Source: Planctomycetota bacterium (lineage in GTDB: Bacteria; Planctomycetota; JAMOSO01). Taken from it: a DNA stretch of 64,000 bases. Below the pieces are notes generated by a model that saw only the letters and a list, made by a program, of their open reading frames with translations, had not been told where the DNA came from and made no database searches. The stretch lies in assembly GCA_027063065.1 (NCBI GenBank), contig JAMOSO010000055.1:1-64000 (forward strand), given 5' to 3'. Both the position numbers and the translations under genes were made by a program. Numbering within the stretch: position 1 is the stretch's first letter; each line of letters begins with the position of its first letter. Shown here one piece after another: positions 27,035 to 36,319 of this stretch.

Positions 27035-27068
27035 TAAAAAAGCCCCTAATAAAATAGGGGCTTTTTTA
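27035..27068. terminator. bidirectional intrinsic terminator between GH gene and hppA
   Basis: A stem AGCCCCT (27041-27047) / AGGGGCT (27056-27062) is extended by an A-run before and a T-run after it (AAAAAAGCCCCT ... AGGGGCTTTTTT), with an 8-nt loop. It lies 23 nt after the GH stop and 18 nt after the convergent hppA stop, and suits both directions. Confidence 0.92.
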
Positions 27069-27085
27069 TGAAGTATACTTTTGTA

Positions 27086-29452
27086 TTATCGTTTTAGCAC
27101 TATGCCCAACCACTCTTGAATTATAGGGCTAAACTTAACAACTAATGGTGTAAATACTATAGAAACCATTGACATTAGTTTGATTAAGATGTTTAAACTA
27201 GGGCCTGATGTATCTTTGCAAGGATCACCAACTGTGTCGCCGATAACAGCAGCTTCGTGGGTAGGGTTGTTTGAACCATCAGGTAGTTTTTTACCGCCTA
27301 AATTGCCTGCTTCTACATATTTTTTGGCATTATCCCAAGCGCCACCAGCATTGTTTAACATAGTTGCTAAAACAAAACCTGTAGTTAATGTACCTGCTAA
27401 TAATCCAATTACTCCAGGTACACCCAAAATCAAACCGGCAACAACAGGGATTAATATGGCTAAAATAGAAGGTAATACCATTTCTTTTTGTGCGCCTTGT
27501 GTTGAAATATCCACACAGGCGGCATAATCAGCTTTGGCTGTACCTTCCATAATGCCAGGGATTTCTTTGAATTGTCGTCTGACTTCATTTACCATTGAAC
27601 CAGCTGCACGTCCAACGGCTTTCATTGTCATTGCACAAAAAACAAATGCGGACATTGCCCCAATAAAAATTCCGCAAAGAACAAGAGGGTTCATCATATG
27701 TACTTGATAAATGTCGATAATGCTAAGGATATCAAATTTTTGTATAGCCTCTTTACTTAGCATTATTTTTTCGCCAGCGGCATTTAATGCTCCGCCCATA
27801 TTGAAGCCATCATTATTTTGAGCAATATTGCCTGCCCACATTTTGATTTCTTCTACATAAGCTGCAATTAAAGCCAGGGCAGTAAGGGCAGCAGAGCCTA
27901 TGGCAAAGCCTTTGCCAGTTGCGGCAGTAGTGTTGCCAAGAGAATCTAGTGCATCAGTGCGTTCGCGCACTTCATGGCCTAATTTTGCCATTTCTGCATT
28001 GCCACCTGCATTGTCGGCGATGGGTCCGTATGCATCTGTTGCTAATGTAATACCAAGAGTAGATAACATACCTACTGCGGCAAATCCAATACCATATAAT
28101 CCCATATTAAAATTGCTAAAACCACCTGGAAATCCAAATGCACATAAAATACCAATTACCACTGTTATAACAGGTAATCCTGCGGAATACATACCAGTAG
28201 CTAACCCATCAATAATAACGGTTGCTGCACCCATTTGTGCTTCACTGGCTAGATTTTTCGTAGGCTTATAATGATCTGAGGTGTAGTATTCAGTGGCTTG
28301 CCCAATAATTACTCCAGCGATAAGTCCCGCTGTAATAGAACCAAAAATACCCCAAGATATTATGCCCATATTGGCAATAATTGCCGCTACAATTAAGATG
28401 CCAACCGAGCTAAACAAAGTACCAAATAATAATGAATTTAGTAAATCTTTTTGAGTAGCATCGTTTTTGCATTTGATAGTAAAGATACCTAATATTGACA
28501 TAAATATGCCAAAGCCTGCAATAATCATTGGCGCTACAATATACATTACACCTTCAGTTGCTACGTTAAAGTCAACATCGGCAGATTTTTGAGCAACAAC
28601 AGACGCTCCAATGGCAGCGGTTGCTAAAATAGAGCCACAGTATGATTCGTACAAGTCAGCACCCATGCCTGCGACATCACCAACATTGTCACCAACATTA
28701 TCAGCTATGGTGGCTGGATTGCGAATATCATCTTCTGGGATACCAGCTTCTACCTTACCTACAAGGTCAGCCCCAACATCAGCGGCTTTAGTAAAAATGC
28801 CTCCTCCAACACGGGCAAATAAAGCCTGTGTAGAAGCGCCCATACCAAAAGTAATCATGGTGATAGTTATTTTTACCATTTTTTCTGTAATATTTAAACC
28901 AGAGTGAACAAACTCAACACCCATAAAATGCCATCCAGTTGTCAAGCCTGTTGTAGCATCAGTTGCAAAGGCTATTTTATCTAAAAATAGATACCATGCA
29001 CATATATCGATTAAGCCAAAGCCCACAACAATCAAGCCCATGACGGCACCCGAGCGAAATGCTACTTGTAGTCCTTCGTTTAGAGAGCTTCTAGCAGCAT
29101 TAGCAGTTCTTGCCGAGGCATTAGTCGCAGTACGCATACCTAAGTAACCGCATAATCCAGAGAAAAATCCACCAGTTAAAAATGCAATAGGTACAAATGG
29201 ATTTTGTATACCTGTGGCAGCTAGTAAGGTAAAGATGGCAAACAAAATAGCAAATACTACGCCGACAGATTTGTATTGTCGAGCTAGATATGCCATTGCA
29301 CCTTCACGCACATATCCTGCGATTTCTTTCATTAGATCGGTGCCTTCATCGGCCGCCATCATCTTTAAATAGTAAACAACTGCAAAGAATAATGCAGTAA
29401 TTGCTCCAGCTGGTGCTACCCACCAAATGTCTGGGGTTAGAGATATATCCAT
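27086..29452 (-). CDS. hppA: membrane-bound ion-pumping pyrophosphatase, K+-dependent type
   Basis: The 788-residue protein is a polytopic membrane pyrophosphatase. Near 250 it has the PPi/Mg site [19 protein letters not shown] followed by [15 protein letters not shown], and later the second cluster [16 protein letters not shown] and [17 protein letters not shown]. The position that separates K+-dependent from K+-independent enzymes is Ala here ([11 protein letters not shown], not GNTTKA), so this is the K+-dependent class, which includes Na+-pumping and Na+/H+-pumping enzymes. It couples PPi hydrolysis to cation export at the inner membrane and complements the soluble CBS-PPase at 6.5 kb. 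AAGGAGG precedes the ATG. It stands alone. Confidence 0.95.
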   Translation of the reverse strand: MDISLTPDIWWVAPAGAITALFFAVVYYLKMMAADEGTDLMKEIAGYVREGAMAYLARQYKSVGVVFAILFAIFTLLAATGIQNPFVPIAFLTGGFFSGLCGYLGMRTATNASARTANAARSSLNEGLQVAFRSGAVMGLIVVGFGLIDICAWYLFLDKIAFATDATTGLTTGWHFMGVEFVHSGLNITEKMVKITITMITFGMGASTQALFARVGGGIFTKAADVGADLVGKVEAGIPEDDIRNPATIADNVGDNVGDVAGMGADLYESYCGSILATAAIGASVVAQKSADVDFNVATEGVMYIVAPMIIAGFGIFMSILGIFTIKCKNDATQKDLLNSLLFGTLFSSVGILIVAAIIANMGIISWGIFGSITAGLIAGVIIGQATEYYTSDHYKPTKNLASEAQMGAATVIIDGLATGMYSAGLPVITVVIGILCAFGFPGGFSNFNMGLYGIGFAAVGMLSTLGITLATDAYGPIADNAGGNAEMAKLGHEVRERTDALDSLGNTTAATGKGFAIGSAALTALALIAAYVEEIKMWAGNIAQNNDGFNMGGALNAAGEKIMLSKEAIQKFDILSIIDIYQVHMMNPLVLCGIFIGAMSAFVFCAMTMKAVGRAAGSMVNEVRRQFKEIPGIMEGTAKADYAACVDISTQGAQKEMVLPSILAILIPVVAGLILGVPGVIGLLAGTLTTGFVLATMLNNAGGAWDNAKKYVEAGNLGGKKLPDGSNNPTHEAAVIGDTVGDPCKDTSGPSLNILIKLMSMVSIVFTPLVVKFSPIIQEWLGIVLKR

Positions 29453-29628
29453 ATTTGCCTCCTTTAAAAAGAAATGGATGTAAATAGTTTTTTTACGCTA
29501 TAAAAATAGCCTAAAGTTATTGCATTTTAACGATAAATTTATGAGTTGCCACTAAAAAAATATTTTTATGCTAAAAATCGGTGTTTGTAAGTAGTGAATG
29601 TGAAACATTTTACATTAAATACAAGTCG

Positions 29629-29674
29629 TTATTTAACATATATGCTATTTATAAATAACGTATATGTTAAATAA
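29629..29674. repeat. 46-bp near-perfect palindrome upstream of the malic enzyme gene
   Basis: The two outer arms TTATTTAACATATA (29629-29642) and TATATGTTAAATAA (29661-29674) are exact reverse complements, and the central 18 bp also pair except at two positions, so the whole 46 bp is one dyad with essentially no loop. It sits about 195 bp before the malic enzyme start, in a 417-bp gene-free gap between divergent hppA and malic enzyme. It could be a multi-site operator or a cruciform/hairpin element. I see no gene in 29453-29869. Confidence 0.7.
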
Positions 29675-29725
29675 AACTGCTTAAAATTGTTATTTAAGTA
29701 AATTTATTAGTTTAAATATACGTTA
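29656..29725. repeat. second inverted repeat sharing half-sites with the 46-bp palindrome
   Basis: TAACGTATAT (29656-29665, inside the palindrome) recurs as the exact reverse complement ATATACGTTA at 29716-29725, followed by more TTAA-rich short dyads (GTTAAACCTGTTAAC near 29729-29743). Together there are three related copies of a TTAA(C)ATATACGTTA-like site within 100 bp, as expected for several binding sites of one regulator. In an AT-rich gap some of this can be chance. Confidence 0.4.
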
Positions 29726-29869
29726 TTAGTTAAACCTGTTAACTAAGATGTTTTGGTGGTTAAAATAATGAAGAAATATTTATAAATATTTTTAGATAAA
29801 AAATATAAAGCTCTTATAATAAAAAACTTATCATATATTGGATATTTTATTTTATTTTTGAGGAAACCT

Positions 29870-31294
29870 ATGACACCAACTACCAATGCCAGTAACAGTA
29901 TTATTATTCGTTTAAAAATATCTAATAAGCCGGGAATGTTAGCAAAAGTGACGGCTGTGATAGGTGAGCATGGCGGAAATATCGGTGCGATAGATATTGC
30001 TAAGGCTCAAAAGGGAGCATTAGTTAGAGATTTTACTGTGTTTACAGAAGATGTGAAGCGAGCTGAAAATATAACAGACGCATTAAAACAAATGGATGAC
30101 GTTGAAGTAGTTAGTTATTCTGATAGAACTTTTTTAATTCATTTAGGCGGTAAGATAGAGACTAAATGTAGAATACCTCTTAAAAATCGTGATGATTTAT
30201 CTATGGCCTATACTCCTGGTGTAGCAAGGGTGTGCGAAGCAATTCATAAAAACAAAAAAGACGCTTATAAATTGACAATAAAAAATAATACAGTGGCAGT
30301 AGTCTCTGATGGTACTGCCGTATTGGGATTAGGTGATATTGGTCCAGAAGCCGCGATGCCTGTGATGGAAGGTAAAGCAATGTTATTTAAAGAATTTGCT
30401 AACGTTGATGCTTTTCCGCTATGTTTAGACACTACTGATGTCGAAGAGATTATAGCCACGGTAAAAAATGTAGCACCAACTTTTGGCGGTATCAATTTGG
30501 AGGATATCTCTGCTCCTCGTTGTTTTGAAATCGAAAAACGTTTGCGAGAAGAATTAAACATACCAGTATTTCATGATGACCAACACGGTACAGCCGTAGT
30601 ATTGACAGCGGCTGTTATTAATGCTTTAAAGGTAACCAAAAAACAAGCTCAAGATATTAAAGTTGTTGTGGCAGGAGTAGGTGCAGCGGGTATGGCTTGT
30701 ACTAAAATGTTGTTGGGTTTAGGTATTAAAAATATTATAGGTTGTGATCGTAAAGGTGCTTTATATACTGGACGTGATGGCTTAAACGAATCTAAACAAT
30801 GGTATGCAAATAATACTAATCCCAATAAAGAACAGGGTTCTATCCACGATGTAATTAATGGTGCAGACCTGTTTGTAGGTGTGTCTGGTCCAAATATTTT
30901 AGATGAAAATGATTTAAAAAATATGGCACAAAATCCCATAGTATTTGCTATGTCTAACCCAGATCCAGAAATAGCTCCAGAAATAGCTCAAAAATATGCC
31001 GCAGTTATAGGCACAGGTCGCAGTGATTATCCAAATCAGATAAATAATGTTTTATGTTTTCCTGGACTATTTAGGGGGGCTTTAGATTGTCGTGCGACAG
31101 ATATTACAGAAAATATGAAATTGGCAGCGGCCAATGCTATTGCCAATTCAATTGAAGAAGCTCATCTTCATTCAGATTATATTATGCCAAGTGTATTTGA
31201 TCCAAAGGTTGCAAAAGCAGTGGCATTGGCAGTGCATCAAGCAGCTATTAAAGACGGTGTAGATCAAAGTTCTATTAAAATAGTTAATAAGTAA
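29870..31294 (+). CDS. NAD(P)-dependent malic enzyme with N-terminal ACT domain
   Basis: From the ATG at 29870 (GAGGAA spaced 7 nt before) the protein has 474 residues. An ACT-type ligand domain occupies about residues 10-80 (IIIRLKISNKPGMLAKV, GGNIGAIDIAKAQKG), followed by the malic enzyme core: YTPGVARVCEAI with the catalytic Tyr, GLGDIGPEAAMPVMEGKAML, NLEDISAPRCFEIE, FHDDQHGTAVV and the nucleotide loop VVAGVGAAGMA. It decarboxylates malate to pyruvate in the cytoplasm; the ACT domain probably gives amino-acid or metabolite feedback. A TTG 12 nt upstream is less likely as start. cysQ follows after 1 nt, so it heads the cysQ-men operon. The unusual palindrome region lies upstream. Confidence 0.92.
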   Translation: MTPTTNASNSIIIRLKISNKPGMLAKVTAVIGEHGGNIGAIDIAKAQKGALVRDFTVFTEDVKRAENITDALKQMDDVEVVSYSDRTFLIHLGGKIETKCRIPLKNRDDLSMAYTPGVARVCEAIHKNKKDAYKLTIKNNTVAVVSDGTAVLGLGDIGPEAAMPVMEGKAMLFKEFANVDAFPLCLDTTDVEEIIATVKNVAPTFGGINLEDISAPRCFEIEKRLREELNIPVFHDDQHGTAVVLTAAVINALKVTKKQAQDIKVVVAGVGAAGMACTKMLLGLGIKNIIGCDRKGALYTGRDGLNESKQWYANNTNPNKEQGSIHDVINGADLFVGVSGPNILDENDLKNMAQNPIVFAMSNPDPEIAPEIAQKYAAVIGTGRSDYPNQINNVLCFPGLFRGALDCRATDITENMKLAAANAIANSIEEAHLHSDYIMPSVFDPKVAKAVALAVHQAAIKDGVDQSSIKIVNK

Positions 31295-31295
31295 T

Positions 31296-32066
31296 ATGGA
31301 TTATATCAATCTATTAGATGATATTTGTAATATAGCATCTCAAGCGGGACGCGCCATTATGGATATTTATCAAACAGATGATTTTTGTGTGCAGGTCAAA
31401 GAAGATAATTCTCCTTTGACCAAAGCCGATTTAACTGCACATAATATTATTTGTGAGGGATTAAATAAATTAGATAGTACAATCCCTATTTTGTCAGAAG
31501 AGTCAGATGAGATAACTTATCAAACACGCAGTAATTGGAATCGGTTTTGGTTAGTTGATCCTTTAGATGGCACTAAGGAGTTTATTAAACGCAATGGTGA
31601 ATTTACTGTAAATATTGCTTTAATTGAAAACAGTAACCCAGTTTTAGGTGTAGTATTTGCACCTGTTTTAAATAAATTATATTGTGGTCATTTACAATAT
31701 GGTGCATGGTTAAAAGAAGGCGGCCAACCTAAAAAGAAAATTAAAGTAGCAGATAAATTGATAGGTGATCTAAAAGTAGTGGCAAGTCGTAGTCATCGTA
31801 GCGAGGAGTTAGAAAACTATTTATTGAGCTTGCCATCGCATCAATGTATAGCTATGGGTTCTTCCTTAAAATTATGTTTAGTTGCGCAAGGCGAAGCTCA
31901 TTTATATCCACGTATTGGGCCTACAATGGAGTGGGACACTGCAGCGGCTGATGCTGTTGTTCGTTCTGCCGGTGGGCAAGTTACAGATTTAAATGGCGAG
32001 AATTTAAAATATAATAAAGAAAATTTATTAAATCCTTATTTTATAGTGCATTCAAAGGTGATATAG
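31296..32066 (+). CDS. cysQ: 3'(2'),5'-bisphosphate nucleotidase (CysQ-type inositol monophosphatase family)
   Basis: The 256-residue protein has the Mg-dependent phosphatase motifs of the inositol monophosphatase superfamily: LSEESDE (about 66-72), WLVDPLDGTKEFIKR and GPTMEWDTAAADAVVRSAGG. The DGTKEF form is typical of CysQ, which degrades 3'-phosphoadenosine 5'-phosphate left by sulfate-transfer reactions. It begins 1 nt after the malic enzyme stop and abuts menD with no gap. An inositol-phosphatase role is possible but less likely. Confidence 0.88.
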   Translation: MDYINLLDDICNIASQAGRAIMDIYQTDDFCVQVKEDNSPLTKADLTAHNIICEGLNKLDSTIPILSEESDEITYQTRSNWNRFWLVDPLDGTKEFIKRNGEFTVNIALIENSNPVLGVVFAPVLNKLYCGHLQYGAWLKEGGQPKKKIKVADKLIGDLKVVASRSHRSEELENYLLSLPSHQCIAMGSSLKLCLVAQGEAHLYPRIGPTMEWDTAAADAVVRSAGGQVTDLNGENLKYNKENLLNPYFIVHSKVI

Positions 32067-33770
32067 TTGGACTCGGCATTTTGGGCTTATTTAACAATTG
32101 AAGAGTTAGTTCGCTTAGGTGTAGATTATTTTTTTATTTCACCGGGTTCTAGATCTACACCGTTGGTTTTGGCCATTGATAAACTATCTGATAAATGTCA
32201 ATTTAGTATCCATTTTGATGAGCGTGCAATGGCATTTATGGCCTTGGGTTGGGCAAAGGCAAGTGGCAAGCCAGCGGTGTTAGTGTGCACATCTGGTTCG
32301 GCAGTTGCTAATTATTTACCAGCAGTTGTTGAGGCATATCAACAGGGTATACCATTAATTTTATTGACCGCTGATAGACCCGATAGGTTATTAAATTGCG
32401 GAGCTAATCAAGCAATTAATCAACGAGGTATATTTGCTAATTATGTATGTGCAGAAATTAATATCACCAGTCCAAATTTACAATCAAACGCAAACGATTT
32501 ATTATATAATATTGATAATATTTATTATAAGTCAGTAAATTTAAACAGTCCTGTACATATTAATTGCCAGTACGATGAACCATTTTTTAGGACAGATACA
32601 TTTGACGATATAGTAAGTGATTGTGGATTGCTGAATTGGTTATACAATTTTAAACCTTTAGCAAAGCAAGAAATAAAACCTAAGATAATTAGTGTTGATA
32701 ATATTAAACAGATTGTTGAAATATTACAAGGTAAGCAAATCTTAATTATTGCAGGGCGTATGCGCAATGAACTAGAAGCAGAGGCAGTGATTAATTTTGC
32801 TAAGTATATCAATGCGCCGTGTTGTGCGGATATTACTTCTTATGCACGCTTTAACACACAGTGTATTTGTTATTTTGATTTTATAATTAAACAAAAAGTT
32901 TTAAAACCAGATGTTATTTTACATTTTGGCGGTGGGTTTATATCTAAGGCCTTATTGGAGTATAGTACAAATTTAAAAGTAACATATATTCATATAGATA
33001 ATAGCAACTTGGCTTATAATCCAGAAAATCAAGTTAGTGTAGATTTGAGAGGTGATATTGTTAAATGTTGTCAATCTTTACAAAATAATTGTTTAAAAAA
33101 TAATTTTAAATTTTATGAGTCTTGGTTACGTTGTGAAGATAATATAGCTAAGCGATTACAAGGGTGGATTGCTAAAAATACTTTTAGCGAAATAGCGATA
33201 GTAAAAAAAATATGTGATTGTTTAACTGCTCAAGATGCTTTGGTTATAGGGGCAAGTATGCCTGTACGTTTGGTTAATTTGTTGGCAAAAACCAGGCGTG
33301 ATATTTTTGTGCCAGTTTCATCTAATAGGGGCGCTAGCGGTATAGATGGCAATATTGCCACTGCAGTTGGTTGGGCAAAGTATTGGCAAAAACGAACTAT
33401 ATTATTAATTGGTGATTTAACTTTTTTGCATGATGCTACTTCTTTGTCGTTAATTTCTAAATTGGTTCACCCAGTTCTTATTATTGTTCTCAATAATAAT
33501 GGCGGGGCTATTTTTAATTATTTACCCATAGCTAAACATATAAAAGACAAAAGTAAATTTAATGCTTTATTTTCTACGCCACATAATTATCAATCATTTC
33601 AATATATGGCAACACAGTTTAATTTGGATTATATTCAGCCTAAGAGTATAGAGCAGTTAAGCCAAGTGTTGACACAGGCATCGCAGTCAACCCTAGTTGA
33701 AATCTCTTTAGATGCTGATGTTGAATATAAAAACTATCAAAATTGCTTTAAGGATGTTGCTAATGTCTAA
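32067..33770 (+). CDS. menD: 2-succinyl-5-enolpyruvyl-6-hydroxy-3-cyclohexene-1-carboxylate synthase
   Basis: The 567-residue ThDP enzyme carries MenD motifs: FFISPGSRSTPLVLAID (about 23-39), FHFDERAMAFMALGWAKASG with the catalytic Glu, CTSGSAVANYLPAVVEA, LTADRPDRLLNCGANQAINQ, and GDLTFLHDATSL with an NNNGGAIF ThDP/Mg motif. It condenses 2-oxoglutarate with isochorismate in menaquinone synthesis. It uses a TTG start directly after the cysQ stop. The isochorismate synthase (menF) is not in the window. Confidence 0.93.
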   Translation: MDSAFWAYLTIEELVRLGVDYFFISPGSRSTPLVLAIDKLSDKCQFSIHFDERAMAFMALGWAKASGKPAVLVCTSGSAVANYLPAVVEAYQQGIPLILLTADRPDRLLNCGANQAINQRGIFANYVCAEINITSPNLQSNANDLLYNIDNIYYKSVNLNSPVHINCQYDEPFFRTDTFDDIVSDCGLLNWLYNFKPLAKQEIKPKIISVDNIKQIVEILQGKQILIIAGRMRNELEAEAVINFAKYINAPCCADITSYARFNTQCICYFDFIIKQKVLKPDVILHFGGGFISKALLEYSTNLKVTYIHIDNSNLAYNPENQVSVDLRGDIVKCCQSLQNNCLKNNFKFYESWLRCEDNIAKRLQGWIAKNTFSEIAIVKKICDCLTAQDALVIGASMPVRLVNLLAKTRRDIFVPVSSNRGASGIDGNIATAVGWAKYWQKRTILLIGDLTFLHDATSLSLISKLVHPVLIIVLNNNGGAIFNYLPIAKHIKDKSKFNALFSTPHNYQSFQYMATQFNLDYIQPKSIEQLSQVLTQASQSTLVEISLDADVEYKNYQNCFKDVANV

Positions 33771-34515
33771 AACATTGCCTTTTTATTCATTTGGAAAAGG
33801 GGCAAACATATTGTTTCTTCATGGCTTTTTGGGTTCGGCTCAAGATGCAAAGTTTATTAATAATGGTATGGTAAATGCCGTGGATTTGCCAGGTCATGGT
33901 AATTGTGATTTATATTTAATGAATAAATTTTCTATGAGTGATACTGCTAAGTTGGTGGTCAACACACTCAAAAAACATAGTCTTAGCAGGCCTTTACTTT
34001 ATGGATACTCCATGGGTGGACGCTTATCTTTATATTTAGGCATACATTATCCCGAGTTATTTTCTGGTCTTATTTTAGAATCGGCATCACCTGGATTGCA
34101 AAAAACTTCAGAAAGGTTAGAGCGTATTCAATTAGATGCTAAACAGGCAAATTTAATAATTGATTTGGGCATAAAAAATTTTTTACAAAAATGGTATCAA
34201 AATCAATTATTTAGTAATTTAGATAAGGATAAAATGATTTTAAAACGTCAAAATAATAATTGTCAAGGGTTGGCAAATTCTCTTTTAGGACTTGGATTAG
34301 GCAGTCAAAATAGTTTATGGTCTGATTTATCATCGTTATCTTTAAAGACTACCATTGTAGTAGGTGAAAATGATTTTAAATTTGTGGATATTGCAAAGCA
34401 AATGACAAAATTAATATTAAATTGTAATTTAAATATTGTTCCAAATGCTGGACATTGTTTAAATATCGAAGCTCCTGAATACTTAAATAAGATAATCAAA
34501 CAATGTTTAAAATAA
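33763..34515 (+). CDS. menH: 2-succinyl-6-hydroxy-2,4-cyclohexadiene-1-carboxylate synthase (alpha/beta hydrolase)
   Basis: The 250-residue alpha/beta hydrolase has an oxyanion motif LFLHGFLGSAQD, VDLPGHG, nucleophile elbow GYSMGGRLSLYLG and catalytic His in NAGHCLNIE. Position between menD and menA, with an 8-bp overlap with menD, identifies it as MenH, which removes pyruvate from the MenD product. The frame is open 17 codons upstream inside menD, but the ATG at 33763 after AAGGA is the natural start. Confidence 0.85.
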   Translation: MSKTLPFYSFGKGANILFLHGFLGSAQDAKFINNGMVNAVDLPGHGNCDLYLMNKFSMSDTAKLVVNTLKKHSLSRPLLYGYSMGGRLSLYLGIHYPELFSGLILESASPGLQKTSERLERIQLDAKQANLIIDLGIKNFLQKWYQNQLFSNLDKDKMILKRQNNNCQGLANSLLGLGLGSQNSLWSDLSSLSLKTTIVVGENDFKFVDIAKQMTKLILNCNLNIVPNAGHCLNIEAPEYLNKIIKQCLK

Positions 34516-35378
34516 TAAAAACATGGATAGAGGCTATGCGCCCTAAAACGCTTTGGGCTGGATTTTCACCAGTATTATTGGGTATTTGCATTGCTAGTTA
34601 TAAGGTAGAAATTGACTACACTATAGCCATAATATGTTTAGCCACAGCTTTGTTATTTCAAATAGGTTCTAATTTTGCCAATGATTATTTTGATTATAAA
34701 AAGGGTGCAGATGGTTTAGAACGGCTTGGCCCAGCCCGAGCAACATCTAGTGGTATCATATCACCACGAGCTATGTTATATGCAACTGTAATTGTTTTTG
34801 TACTTTCGGCTCTTGGTTCTAGTTTATTATTGTATCGTGGGGGATGGCCAATAGCTGTGATTGGTATCAGTTCGATAATGGCAGGTTTTTTGTATACAGG
34901 TGGGCCATTTCCATTGGCGTATAAAGGCTTGGGAGAGCTGTTTGCATTTTTGTTTTTTGGTCCAGTAGCAGTAGCTGGAACATATTATTTGCAAGCTTTG
35001 CAAGTGCCTTTTTATGTTTATATAGCCGGGTTTTCTCCAGGGTTGTTTTCTATTGCTATTTTAACTGTCAATAATTTGCGAGATCAGCAAAGCGATAAAA
35101 AAGCTAATAAATGTACTTTAATAGTAAAATATGGCAATCAATTTGGTTTGATGGAATATACTATGTCGGTTTTATTGGCATTGTTAATACCCGTTATTTT
35201 GTTTTTTATTGGTGCGCCTCCCTTTATATTAATTTCTGTAGCTGTTAGCGGTGTAGCGTTACGCGATATTGCTTTAGTTCGCAAAGTTAAGGGGCGTGCG
35301 CTTAACCCATTATTGGGTGCAACAGCTAGATTATTATTAATTCATACAATTTTATTTTCTATAGGCTGGATTATTTAA
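34503..35378 (+). CDS. menA: 1,4-dihydroxy-2-naphthoate polyprenyltransferase
   Basis: The 291-residue UbiA-family membrane protein begins WIEAMRPKTLWAGFSPVLLG and has the two Asp motifs that bind prenyl diphosphate: NDYFDYKKGAD (about 60-70) and LRDQQSDKKANK (about 190-201). Eight or so transmembrane helices are evident. It attaches the isoprenoid tail to DHNA, giving demethylmenaquinone. It overlaps menH by 13 bp and menC by 1 bp (TAATG), showing translational coupling. Confidence 0.93.
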   Translation: MFKIIKTWIEAMRPKTLWAGFSPVLLGICIASYKVEIDYTIAIICLATALLFQIGSNFANDYFDYKKGADGLERLGPARATSSGIISPRAMLYATVIVFVLSALGSSLLLYRGGWPIAVIGISSIMAGFLYTGGPFPLAYKGLGELFAFLFFGPVAVAGTYYLQALQVPFYVYIAGFSPGLFSIAILTVNNLRDQQSDKKANKCTLIVKYGNQFGLMEYTMSVLLALLIPVILFFIGAPPFILISVAVSGVALRDIALVRKVKGRALNPLLGATARLLLIHTILFSIGWII

Positions 35379-36319
35379 TGTTATATTCTTGGTATCGTTG
35401 GATTTTACCATTTAAATCCAATATTAAATTAGGTGGGCGTAGTTATTCTAAGCGCGAAGGTTTATACCTTAAAATTAATGATGGCAATAGTGTGGGCTGG
35501 GGTGAAGCGTCGCCATTACCTGGGTTTAGTTTAGAAACTTTAGAAGATATAATAAAAATTGTAAAAAAAAAAGATTATTTAAGTGATATATCAAAGTTGC
35601 CTAGCTCATTGCAATTTGCTATTTATAATGCTAAATGTGATTTACAAAAACAATTTGATAGTCCTTTTAAGGTGGCTAGTGCATTATTAGCTGTGGGTGA
35701 TTTAGATGGAATATTAAATCAAGTTAGGCAGGCTATGGATGCTGGTTGGCAAGATTTTAAAATAAAAATAGGTCGCGGCAATCAAGATGATGAAATTAAA
35801 CTTGTAAATTGCGTTGCCGAATTAACAGGCGCACAGCATTTAAGAATAGATTGCAATAGGGCTTGGAATTTTGCAAAAGCCAAGCGGTTTATGTTAAGTT
35901 TAAAACATAAGATAGCATTTATAGAAGAGCCAACTATTAGCCCTGTTTATTATAATAAATTGAGTAAATATCAAACAATAGCTTTAGATGAAACTTTATT
36001 GCGTTTAAACCCTGAAGAATTATCCAAGGCAACTAAAGGTATATTAGTTTGTAAACCAACGATTTTGGCAAATATAAATAGATTGTTATCAGAGAAATGG
36101 CCATTGGTTATATCTTCTGCTTTAGAAAGTCCGTTGGGTATCTCGCATTTGGCTAAGTTGCATTCAGAATGTAGCAAATTGTCAGCTGGTTTAGATACGC
36201 TTAATTTTTTTGAAGCGGATACTTTAAAAAAATTTCATGGTAATTTAAAAATAGATCAAGGTTTTATTGATGTGCAAGAGAGGATAATCCCTAAGGAGGA
36301 GTTTCTTGAACAGCTTTAA
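35378..36319 (+). CDS. menC: o-succinylbenzoate synthase
   Basis: The 313-residue enolase-superfamily protein has the expected acid/base and metal residues: KxK as FKIKIGRG (about 127-134), LRIDCNRAW, FIEEPTI, ALDETLL and a VCKPT lysine near 225. It dehydrates the MenH product to o-succinylbenzoate. Its length and place between menA and menE support MenC rather than another enolase-family enzyme. Start codon overlaps the menA stop by one base. Confidence 0.9.
   Translation: MLYSWYRWILPFKSNIKLGGRSYSKREGLYLKINDGNSVGWGEASPLPGFSLETLEDIIKIVKKKDYLSDISKLPSSLQFAIYNAKCDLQKQFDSPFKVASALLAVGDLDGILNQVRQAMDAGWQDFKIKIGRGNQDDEIKLVNCVAELTGAQHLRIDCNRAWNFAKAKRFMLSLKHKIAFIEEPTISPVYYNKLSKYQTIALDETLLRLNPEELSKATKGILVCKPTILANINRLLSEKWPLVISSALESPLGISHLAKLHSECSKLSAGLDTLNFFEADTLKKFHGNLKIDQGFIDVQERIIPKEEFLEQL

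Noticed and set aside
27180-28907. Three long open frames antisense to hppA (115, 123 and 98 codons)
   Set aside because: Composition is the reverse of a Gly/Ala-rich membrane protein; hppA has full motif support, so these are shadows.
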